Shown here one piece after another: positions 52,801 through 60,800 of a stretch of 64,000 nucleotides of DNA. This DNA comes from G965215225 sp965215225 (GTDB lineage Bacteria; Pseudomonadota; Gammaproteobacteria; CBDBNL01; JAAOII01). How positions within the stretch are numbered: position 1 is the stretch's first letter; each line of letters opens with the position of its first letter. Where the stretch lies: NCBI GenBank assembly GCA_965215225.1, contig OZ244039.1, positions 496,001 through 560,000 on the forward strand. The letters are read 5' to 3'. Made by a program: the position numbers and the translations under genes. The notes beneath the pieces were generated by a model, which ran no database searches, was not told the DNA's origin, and saw nothing but the letters and a program-made list of their open reading frames with translations.

Positions 52801-54684
52801 GTCATGGGAACGCAATGCCTGTAGCACATCCCAGACCACGCCATAGCGCTCGTTGCGGTCCAATGCCTTTTCGGCATCCTCATTCAGCGGGACAGGAATA
52901 GGAAGAATGATATAGCCATATTTTTTGCCATGCGGTTTTCTCATCACCCTGCCAACCGATTGAACTATATCCACCTGAGATTTCCTCGGCTGAAGAAAGA
53001 TCACCGCATCCAGAGCTGGCACATCCACTCCCTCAGACAGACAACGAACATTGCTAAGAACACGACACCTATAGTCGCCGGGTTCCTCTCTGAGCCAATT
53101 TAGCTTCTGGTTGCGTTCAAGCACATTCTGAGTGCCGTCTACATGTTTCATCTCGCATTCAAGCACCTCCTCCCTTGGCGTCTCTTGGGGAAGTATCTCT
53201 TGGTGATAGGCTTCTATTATCTTGGTAAATTGTTCGCTCATCTGCTTAGATGACTTAATGGTCGAGCAGAAGGCAACGGCGCGCTTCATAGGTCTCTCTT
53301 CCTCTCCAATCCCCGCTTCCTTTAGATTAGCGATTCGTTTAGCCAAGCCATTCCAACAGCCAATCAGTTTGGCTGTGTCATTCAACTCTATGCTGGTCTC
53401 TAAACCAGCATGGTCAGCCGGCGAGACACCCAGAATCAGCACCTTATAGTCGGCTAAGAGACCTTGCCCAACCGCAGAAGAAAAGTTAAGCCTATGCAAC
53501 TCCTTACCATAGCTAGCTTCATCATCCATTGAATAGACAATGATATCCCGCTCCTTTGCCTTTTGCTTTGCCGACTCCTTATAGATGCGCGGCGTCGCCG
53601 TCATATAGAGCCGCTTGGCTGCCTTAATATAGTCCTTATCATGCACCAGCACAAAGGGAGAGATCTTCTTGGCTTCAGCCTCTATCCCAGTCGTCCGATG
53701 GGCTTCATCACAGATAATCAAATCAAAGACCCTATCAAATTTCTTCTGAGCCTCGGCAACTACTTCAATAGACTGGTAGGTAGCAAATACGACCGTCATC
53801 CTTCCCGACCCTAAGGGCTCCCTCAGTTGAGCCGCTAACCTGTCACTGTCAGTGGTGGGTGCCATACCAAGCTCGCTGATTGAAGTGTCTTCATCGTCCT
53901 TGCCAGCTTTAGCGTCCGAACAAACCGCAAAAATACGAGCCAAGCTATCCGCTTGTGCCGCCCATTCTCTCAGGGTCTGGGACAACAATGCCAAGGAGGG
54001 CACTAGCAGGAGTATCAGCCCTTGTTGCTTTGGCTTTGTTCTTAGCAGCCTTTCGGCTATCTTCAAGGAAACCAGAGTCTTGCCAGTTCCACACGCCATT
54101 ATCAACTTGCCTCTGTCAGCAGTTTGAAGCCCTTTGAGGACATCGGCTACTGCTTGCTCTTGGTCAGGGCGAAGCTGCTTCTTTTTAGACGCTTTGGGAG
54201 CATCATATTTCTGTGGTAGTTCCCCTACCTTTTCAGGAGCGATGTCAGAATAATAATCTACCAGCTGGCAGGGAATACGAAAATCCGCCATAACCTTTCT
54301 CGCATTCTTGCCTATCTTGTCGGTGGTGCTGATTATGTAACACTCGCTAAACTTCGCGCCATTAAAGGACATGGCTGAAGCGGTGAGAAAACTATCTATG
54401 CCTGCCTTATCAAGAACTGCCTCTCTATCATAATACTTACACTGAATGGAGCAGAGCTCACTATTTTCCTTTTGGGCAACCAGGTCTATGCCTATGTCTT
54501 GTTGGGATATCCCCTGTTCCTTTGTCCATTCACGCCGTAACCATACTTTGCTAAAGTAAATCTCATAAAGCGGATTGTGTCTAAGGCAATCTCTCACATG
54601 GCGTTCAAAACGGAACCCCTTATCCACTTTGTCAGAGGAGGCTGCGTCTATTTGTTTTAGATGGGTATCATCGGGGGTCATCAT
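49873..54684 (-). CDS. Type ISP restriction-modification enzyme, single polypeptide (nuclease-helicase-methyltransferase-specificity), with poly-G/C tract
   Basis: The 1603-residue protein matches LlaGI/LlaBIII-type enzymes in length and order. An Mrr-like nuclease (D67 in GIDLVA, Q81-C-K83) is followed by a RecA-like translocase (Walker A GTGKT ending at residue 203, DEAH 326-329, later VQSVGRVMRKP motif VI). The N6-adenine methyltransferase has DPFTGTGTF at 883-891 and catalytic NPPY at 994-997. The target-recognition part lies beyond about 1140. The coding strand has 20 consecutive C giving Pro1127-1132, right between methyltransferase and specificity parts. Slippage would remove target recognition and so both activities. 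No separate subunit gene is needed in this class. Confidence 0.9.
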   Translation of the reverse strand: MMTPDDTHLKQIDAASSDKVDKGFRFERHVRDCLRHNPLYEIYFSKVWLRREWTKEQGISQQDIGIDLVAQKENSELCSIQCKYYDREAVLDKAGIDSFLTASAMSFNGAKFSECYIISTTDKIGKNARKVMADFRIPCQLVDYYSDIAPEKVGELPQKYDAPKASKKKQLRPDQEQAVADVLKGLQTADRGKLIMACGTGKTLVSLKIAERLLRTKPKQQGLILLLVPSLALLSQTLREWAAQADSLARIFAVCSDAKAGKDDEDTSISELGMAPTTDSDRLAAQLREPLGSGRMTVVFATYQSIEVVAEAQKKFDRVFDLIICDEAHRTTGIEAEAKKISPFVLVHDKDYIKAAKRLYMTATPRIYKESAKQKAKERDIIVYSMDDEASYGKELHRLNFSSAVGQGLLADYKVLILGVSPADHAGLETSIELNDTAKLIGCWNGLAKRIANLKEAGIGEEERPMKRAVAFCSTIKSSKQMSEQFTKIIEAYHQEILPQETPREEVLECEMKHVDGTQNVLERNQKLNWLREEPGDYRCRVLSNVRCLSEGVDVPALDAVIFLQPRKSQVDIVQSVGRVMRKPHGKKYGYIILPIPVPLNEDAEKALDRNERYGVVWDVLQALRSHDDRFNLEINQIELNNEPSERILVDVVGQDEEASAKLSEKMKSQQQSLDIEVWRDAILARVVLKCGDRRYWEKWAKDVGEIAQLSNRRIEAQIKKMEEKGDEAFNNFLAGLRRNLNPAVSQADAIDMLSQHIVTRPVFNALFEGYDFAERNPVSVAMQNMLDLLEEKNVQVETEKLEDFYRSVSERARGIDNMAGKQKVINELYEEFFRTAFPQMAEQLGIVYTPPEVVDFILHSANSLLQKEFDLSLSSENVNLLDPFTGTGTFISRLLQSNLIKDEDLERKYARELHANEIVLLAYYIAAINIEQAFHYRRQQKDSGYGYRSFEGMVLTDTFQLYEGEDMVSQILPINSRRAVRQKDRTIQVIIGNPPYSAKQKDVHDNTPNLSYPKLDEKIRTTYVAHSVATNKVNLYDSYIRAIRWASDRLGDEGIIGFVTNGSYIDGNAADGLRAHLLKDFTSVYCFNLRGNARVFGEKQKQEGGGIFGQNSRATIAISFLVRNSPPPPPPTHPLTKRLYYYDIGDYLSRKEKLDKLSQLASAARVKWQSIKPNSYHDWINQRSPQFVQFIPLGAKANKKKPGSVPTIFNQYSRGVGTSRDSWVYNFSLSSLKENMAGMIDFYNQQLKEYQRKKKEDSSLSSNQVISMDRTKIKWDIFLQDALARGKKGKVNFDHIRPTLYRPFVPKHLYFDRQFNSSVYLQPRFFPQPDSANQVICVNGISSSVDFSALMVARVPDLNFYHTGQCFPRYVYSKEQEDLTNSDGNGRQGNISPYALKEFRSHYKDEQIDRDAIFYYVYGLLHHPSYRTRFSADLRKLLPHIPFASNLRDFWAFSEAGKRLGQLHIGYEELTPYYLQIHERRGEIVKRDERNEKGHYRVTKMRFAGKPGYPDRSCIQYNDHIFIEGIPLAAYDYRVNGNSAIEWLMKCYQVKIDKDSGIKQDPNEWSDNPRYIIDLIGKLVQLSLTTLKEVAKLPELKFPKEN
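51289..51308 (-). repeat. Homopolymer of 20 G (C on the coding strand) in the Type ISP gene
   Basis: Uninterrupted run, in frame as given, coding for six prolines after Ser1126. Confidence 0.92.
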
Positions 54685-54994
54685 AATTGCTATTCTCTTA
54701 TACTATTGCCACATATTATTGCTACATCTTATATCCCCCACTATTCCTTAAAGACACTATCCTTTTTAAGATTTCTGGTTTTGCTTTTCTTAGCTTCTAT
54801 TAAGGATGAATTCCCTCTATATATAGGTGCATCACCTGTCATTATAATTGATCCTGCTGAGTTTCTCGGCTAATAGCAGAAGGGCAAGGATCTAAACGCC
54901 GAGTTATAAAGCGCATACCCCTTCCTTCTATAATTCTGGTAGAATTAACTGTTTATTGTTTTCTATCATCACCTGTTCTTTTTTGAAAGATGGG

Positions 54995-55157
54995 TATAAT
55001 GCTTTTTGCACATTTTGAAACCTCACGGTTGATAATCTTGGACGGGACTATATAATCCCGTCAAAGAGGTGATGTACTTATGATGCAATTCACGGTTTAT
55101 AAAAATGTAAATTCATGTGCTATAAGTAAACTCTTTAATTAACTAAAACTTCTAATT
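54995..55157 (+). promoter_or_regulatory. Array-like promoter and structured leader of GLUG gene 5
   Basis: TATAAT at 54995-55000 sits in the same TTTTGAAAGATGGGTATAATG context as the array units. The leader then has outer stem ACCTC/GAGGT around inner stem GACGGGA/TCCCGTC (55041-55062). Unlike the array units there is no CCCCGC terminator before the ATG at 55158. The rest of 54685-54994 holds no convincing gene. Confidence 0.6.
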
Positions 55158-56867
55158 ATGAACAATATAACTACTAGTATGATTATGAACACATTATTTT
55201 CTTTTTCGGGGTTAAGAAAGCCTTTCCTAGCTACTTCCTTTTTGCTTGCCCTTCCCCAGATTTTGCTTGGCAAGCTGGGGTGGCTTATTCTCTTTTTGGT
55301 TGGAGCTGGTTTCTTATCAATTGCTCTTTTTGTTTATATCAGTGGTTTAGCGGGTAGTTCTGCCACCGATTTTGAGTCGGAGGAGAATAGGGCAGACGAC
55401 AACAATGGCGGCATTCGGTTGGGGCTGGATACGGATAGGGATGGGCAAGCGGATAGTGTGGATACAGATGACGATAATGATGGAGTGAAGGACGATTCAG
55501 ACCAATGTTCTACTGGTGAGACAGGTTGGGAGAGCAATTCATCGGCTGATAATGATGGGGATGGTTGCCGTGACGCAAGTGAGGACATAGATGATGATGG
55601 GGACGGGTTGATAGAGATAGCCACAGCAGCGGAATTATATGCGGTGCGATATGCTTTGGATGGCAAAGGGCGGAAACCATCGCCGGAGGCGGTGCTCAAT
55701 ACCACTGGCTGTGGTGGTAACGGCGGCATTACTTCTTGTTCTGGTTATGAGCTGATTGCGAATATAAGTCTTGCAACCTACGCGGATGCTGATGTAGGCA
55801 AAGGTTGGCAACCGCTGGGTCATGATACAGATAGCTCTACAGGTGAATGTGACGGACCTGCTTTTGATGGGACTTTTGACGGCAATGGTTTTATGATTAG
55901 TGATTTAAGCATTCGTCGTTCAGATGAGGATTGTGTGGGCTTGTTTGGTCATATAGCTGCGGGGTCGAAGATTCGCAATCTTAGGCTTCGTGCCGAGATA
56001 GTGAGAGGTAGGAACTTTGTAGGTGGTCTGGTGGGATATAGTAAATCGGCTCAGATTTTTTCTTCTTTGGTTATAGCGGGTGAGGTAAGAGGAGGTAATC
56101 GTGTAGGCGGTCTAGTTGGGGGTGGTGAAGAGACTCAGGTTTTTTCTTCTTCGGTTGTAGTAGCTGAGGTGCACGGGACTGATGATGTGGGGGGTCTGGT
56201 TGGAGATGACCCATCGGCTCAGATTTTTTCTTCTTCGGTTGTTATGAGTATGGTGCGCGGGACTGGTAATCATGTAGGTGGTCTGGTTGGGAAGGGTAAA
56301 TCGGCTCGGATTGATTCTTCTTCGGTTGTAGTGGGTGAGGTGAGAGGGACTGATGATGTGGGTGGTCTGGTGGGGTGTGGTAAATTGACTCGGATTGCTT
56401 ATTCTTATTTAGTTTCAGGCAGTAATACTGCTTTAGTTGGGAGTGGAAGCAAGGCTATTGGAATTGCTTCCTATTGGGACAATGAGACTAGCGGAAGAAA
56501 TAGTGGCAACAATGGTGATCCTAAGACTAGCGATGAACTTCGTCGACCAACTGATTATACAGGACTTTATGCTGATTGGAAAGAGGACAAAGATATAATC
56601 GACGATTCAAAAAGTAGTAATAAGAAGATAAGAGACAAACCATTGGTTGTCTGGTGTGATAAGGATAATAGTGGGAGCATTGAATGGTATGAACAAAAAG
56701 ATGAAGAAAATCGCGTTTGGGATTTCGGCACGGATATGGAGTATCCCGCCATTAGCTGCACTCCGCTAACCCCTGCCGAATGGCGTAGCTGGTGGTCTTT
56801 GGATAGGGATGGCAAACCCCAACTAGACCAGACCCGTTTATACGCGCTGCTTCTTTTCCCAAACTGA
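55158..56867 (+). CDS. GLUG-repeat surface protein 5, lipobox Cys lost
   Basis: The 569-residue member keeps the family export segment (QILLGKLGWLILFLVGAGFLSIAL), but the lipobox Cys is Tyr60 (ALFVY), explained by one base change TGT to TAT. It would be a membrane-anchored or signal-peptidase-I substrate rather than a lipoprotein. It has a short acidic region (DTDRDGQADSVDTDDDNDGVKDDSDQ), the lead-in with CSGYELIANISL and CVGLFGHIAAGSKIRNLRL, five GLUG repeats and a full C-terminal cap with WRSWWSL. The N-terminal beta domain is missing. A 112-bp repeat tail follows. Confidence 0.84.
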   Translation: MNNITTSMIMNTLFSFSGLRKPFLATSFLLALPQILLGKLGWLILFLVGAGFLSIALFVYISGLAGSSATDFESEENRADDNNGGIRLGLDTDRDGQADSVDTDDDNDGVKDDSDQCSTGETGWESNSSADNDGDGCRDASEDIDDDGDGLIEIATAAELYAVRYALDGKGRKPSPEAVLNTTGCGGNGGITSCSGYELIANISLATYADADVGKGWQPLGHDTDSSTGECDGPAFDGTFDGNGFMISDLSIRRSDEDCVGLFGHIAAGSKIRNLRLRAEIVRGRNFVGGLVGYSKSAQIFSSLVIAGEVRGGNRVGGLVGGGEETQVFSSSVVVAEVHGTDDVGGLVGDDPSAQIFSSSVVMSMVRGTGNHVGGLVGKGKSARIDSSSVVVGEVRGTDDVGGLVGCGKLTRIAYSYLVSGSNTALVGSGSKAIGIASYWDNETSGRNSGNNGDPKTSDELRRPTDYTGLYADWKEDKDIIDDSKSSNKKIRDKPLVVWCDKDNSGSIEWYEQKDEENRVWDFGTDMEYPAISCTPLTPAEWRSWWSLDRDGKPQLDQTRLYALLLFPN

Positions 56868-57440
56868 CAACTAGCTTTGACTAGTCTCTCAGCTTCATAG
56901 CTGATGGTATTCGGTTGAAGCAGGCAACCTCCAACTAGACCAGACCCGTTTATACGCGCTGCTTCTTGCCCCAAACTGACGACTAGCTTTGACTAGTCTC
57001 TCAGCTTCATAGCTGATGGTGTTCGGTTGAAGCAGGCAAACCCCAACTAGACCAGACCCGTTTATACGCGCTGCTTTTTTCCCCAAACTGACGACTAGCT
57101 TTGACTAGTCTCTCAGCTTCATAGCTGATGGTGTTCGGTTGAAGCAGGCAAACCCCAACTAGACCAGACCCGTTTAGACGCGCTGCTTTTTTCCCCAAAC
57201 TGACGACTAGCTTTGACTAGTCTCTCAGATTCATAGCTGATGGTGTTCGGTTGAAGCAGGCAAACCCCAACTAGACCAGACCCGTTTAGACGCGCTGCTT
57301 CTTGCCCCAAACTGACGACTAGCTTTGACTTAGACCCTCAGCTTCATAGCTGATGGTATTCGGTTGAAGCAGGCAAACCCCAACTAGACCAGACCCGTTT
57401 AGACGCGCTGCTTCTTGCCCCAAACTGATGACTAGCTTTA
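56868..57440. repeat. 112-bp tandem repeat tail after GLUG gene 5
   Basis: About five units with an exact period of 112 bp, each containing the gene's final codons (aactagaccagacccgttta), the stop region and the word gctttgactagtctctcag. 57441-57590 is unique A/T-rich sequence without a gene. Confidence 0.88.
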
Positions 57441-57606
57441 ATTAGATCCTTGGCTTCAATTCAATGGTGTAGCTGCTACATAATAGGTAAGAGGCATTGT
57501 CGAGGACTCTACTGATGCTAATTGAATTATGTTACTTTTATAATTCTGGTGGAATTAACTATTCATCTTTTTTCTATCATCGCTCGTTCTTTCTTTGAAA
57601 GATGGG

Positions 57607-57700
57607 TATAATGCTCTTTACTCATTGATAAACCTTTCTATTGATTAGCTTGAACGGGATTACATAATCCCATTTAATGAGAATAGGTTGCACCTATGAT
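57607..57700 (+). promoter_or_regulatory. Second array-like promoter and leader
   Basis: TATAAT at 57607-57612 in TTTGAAAGATGGGTATAATG. Inner stem GGGATT/AATCCC (57656-57671) lies within outer stem AACCT/AGGTT. It is followed by cctatgatgtaaat, which recalls the atgatgtaaatcat of class A array units. Confidence 0.55.
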
Positions 57701-57750
57701 GTAAATTTGTGAATGAAAAAAAGATGCAAAAAGGTTAAAAAAGATAAAAA

Positions 57751-57843
57751 AACTTGAAAAAACTTGAAAAAACTTGAAAAAACTTGAAAAAACTTGAAAA
57801 AACTTGAAAAAAAATTATAAAAACGCGGATCTTCTAGTATAAT
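57751..57843 (+). promoter_or_regulatory. Six phased A-tracts upstream of the promoter of GLUG gene 6
   Basis: Six exact copies of the 10-mer AACTTGAAAA (57751-57810) place an A-tract every helical turn, which should bend the DNA. Directly downstream is TTATAA (57815-57820), a 17-bp spacer and TATAAT (57838-57843), then the ATG at 57889. Copy number of the 10-mer could change promoter strength. Confidence 0.65.
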
Positions 57844-57888
57844 CCCGTCCATGATTCAGATATTTAATATTACAACTAACATAGAACT

Positions 57889-60800
57889 ATGAAAATATTA
57901 TTCTCTTTACGCTATTCCTTGCGTTTGAGCCAAGCCTTTCGTTTGGCTGCTTTCTCTATTATGATTATGCTTTCCTTACTTAGGATTATTATTCCCTTAT
58001 TTAGATTTAGGCTCCTATTAGGCCTCCTTTCTAGTTCCCTTAATACTACCCCCCCCCCCCCCCCCCCCCAGATTTTTCTTCGCAAGGCGGGGCGGCTTCT
58101 TTTCTTTTTAGTCGGGGCTAGTTTCTTATCGATTGCTCTTGCTGCTTATGACGGTGGAGAAAGCGGCAGTTTAGAGGGTGGTTCTCCTGAAGTTTTGAGT
58201 GAGATTGAGCGGGAGGAGAATAAGGTAGATCATAGCAATATTCGCTCGGAAGTTGATACAGATGGAGATGGGCGAGCGGATAATGTAGATACAGATGACG
58301 ACAATGATGGGGTAATGGATGATGAGGATATAGATGATGATGGGGATGGGTTGATAGAAATAGCCACGGCGGCGGAATTAAATGCAGTAAGGTATGCTCT
58401 AGATGGCAATGGGAGTAGGTTATCAGAAGGTTCGGGGCTCGACACCACTGGCTGTGGTGGTGCTGGTGGCGTTACTTCTTGTTCTGGCTATGAGCTGATT
58501 ACAAATATAAGTCTCGCAGCCTATGCGAATGCTGATGGAGGCAAAGGTTGGCAATCGCTGGGTGGTAATGGTAAAAGGGGGTTTGCCGGATGTGAAGGGG
58601 CTGCTTTTAATGGGGTTTTTGAAGGCAATGGCTGGACGATTAGTGATTTAAGCATTCGTCGTCCGGGTGAGGATTGTGTGGGTTTGTTTGGCTATATAGC
58701 CGAAGATTCAGAGATTCGCAATCTTAGGCTTAATGTCGAGGCAGTGATAGGTGGTGAAAATGTAGGCGGTTTAGTGGGGAATGGTGAAGGTGCTCGGATT
58801 ATCTCTTCTTCGGTTGTGGCAGGTGTGGTGAGCGGAGATGATGCTGTAGGCGGTCTGGTGGGGTATGGTCTCTCGGCTCGGATTCATTCTTCTTCGGTTG
58901 TGGCAGGTGTGGTGAGCGGAATTGGTGGTAGAAGCTGGTTTGGGAATACTGGTGTAGGTGGTCTGGTAGGAGGTGGTCGTTATGCTGAGATTCATTCTTC
59001 TTCGGTTGAGGCAGATAAAGTAAGCGGGACTGATGTTGTAGGCGGTCTGATGGGGAGGGGTGACAGTGCTCGGATTTATTCTTCTTCGGTTGAGGCAGAT
59101 GAAGTAAGCGGGGATGCTGCCGTAGGCGGCCTGGTAGGAGTTGGTTGGGAGGTTCGGATTCATTCTTCTTCGGTTGAGGTGGGTGAAGCGAGCGGGGGTG
59201 AACAAATAGGCGGTCTGGTGGGGACTGGTTGGTTGGCTCGGATTAATTATTCTTCGGTTGAGGCAACTGAGGTGAGCGGGACTCGTAATGCTGTAGGTGG
59301 TCTGGTCGGGTATGGTCTGAGGGTTCAGATTCATTCTTCTTCGGTTGAGGCGGCTGAGGTGAGAGGAAATGATTGGGTAGGCGGTCTGTTAGGGACAGGT
59401 TCGGGCTCTCAGATTGATTCTTCTTCGGTTGTGGTGGACAAGGTGAGTGGGGATGATGCTGTAGGTGGTCTGGTAGGGGATAGTGAGAGGGTTCAGATTG
59501 ATTCTTCTTCGGTTGTGGTGGATGAGGTGCTTGGGACTGGTGATGTAGGTGGTCTAGTGGGGAATGGTTCATCGGCTTGGATTGATTCTTCTTCGGTTGT
59601 GGTGGGCAAGGTGAGCGGGGATGATGCTGTAGGTGGTCTGGTGGGGAATGGTGAAAAGGGTCGGATTGATTCTTCTTCGGTTGAGGCAGCTGAGGTGAGC
59701 GGGAATATTAGGGTAGGTGGTCTGGTGGGACTTGGTGAACTGGCTTGGATTCGTTCTTCTTCGGTTGAGGTAGATAAGGTGTGGGGGACTGATGATGGCG
59801 GTGATGTAGGCGGTCTGGTGGGGAGTGGTGACAGTACTCGGATTGATTCTTCTTCGGTTGAGGCAGCTGAGGTGAGCGGGGGTGGTGATATAGGCGGTTT
59901 GGTGGGGAATGGTGAAGAATCTCGGATTATCTCTTCTTCGGTTGTGGTGGGTGAGGTGAGAGGGACTGGTTATAATGTAGGCGGTCTGGTGGGGAGTGGT
60001 GACAGTACTCGGATTGATTCTTCTTCGGTTGTGGCAAGTAAAGTGAGCGGGCATATAGAAGTAGGTGGTCTGGTGGGGGACGGTTTCAGCGATGTTCAGA
60101 TATTTTCTTCTTCGGTAGTGATAGGCGAGGTGAGCGGGGATGAATATGTAGGGGGTTTGGTAGGGGATAGTTGGAAATCTCAGATTTTTTCTTCTTCGGT
60201 TGTGGCGGGTGAGGTGAGCGGGAGTGAAGGAGGTGTAGGCGGTCTGGTGGGAGTTGATGACGATGCTCAGATATTTTCTTCTTCGGTTGTAGTAGGTAAG
60301 GTGAGCGGGAACGAGGTTGTAGGCGGTCTGGTGGGGGGTGGTGAATCGCCTCGAATTGTTTCTTCTTCAGTTGTGGTGGATGAGGTGAGCGGGAGTGTTG
60401 CTGTAGGTGGTCTGGTGGGATACTTTGACTCTGGCAAGGTTGCTTATTCTTATGTAGTCTCAGGCAGTAATACTGCTATGCTGGTTGGGCATGGAAACAG
60501 GGCTACTGGAATTGCTTCCTATTGGAACAGTGAGGCAAGCGGCAGAAATAGTGGCAACTATGGTGATCCTAAGACCGGCAATGAACTTCGCAATCCAACT
60601 GACTATACAGGAATATATGCCGATTGGGACGAGGATATGGATATATTTGGTAGTGAGGACGAGCCATTGGCGGTTTGGTGTGATAAGGATAATAGTGAGA
60701 GCATAGAGACAGATGAACAAACCAATGACAATCTTGTTTGGGATTTTGGTGAGTCGGATGAATATCCCGTCATTCGCTGCACTCCCGCCACTCCTGCCGA

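Noticed and set aside
54661..54873. 70-codon ORF upstream of the Type ISP gene on the plus strand
   Set aside because: It overlaps the Type ISP start, has no ribosome site and resembles nothing known.
57751..57810. AACTTGAAAA repeats as a stack of sigma-32 -35 boxes
   Set aside because: CTTGAAA matches the -35 core, but no CCCCAT-type -10 follows at proper spacing; phased A-tracts explain the exact 10-bp period better.
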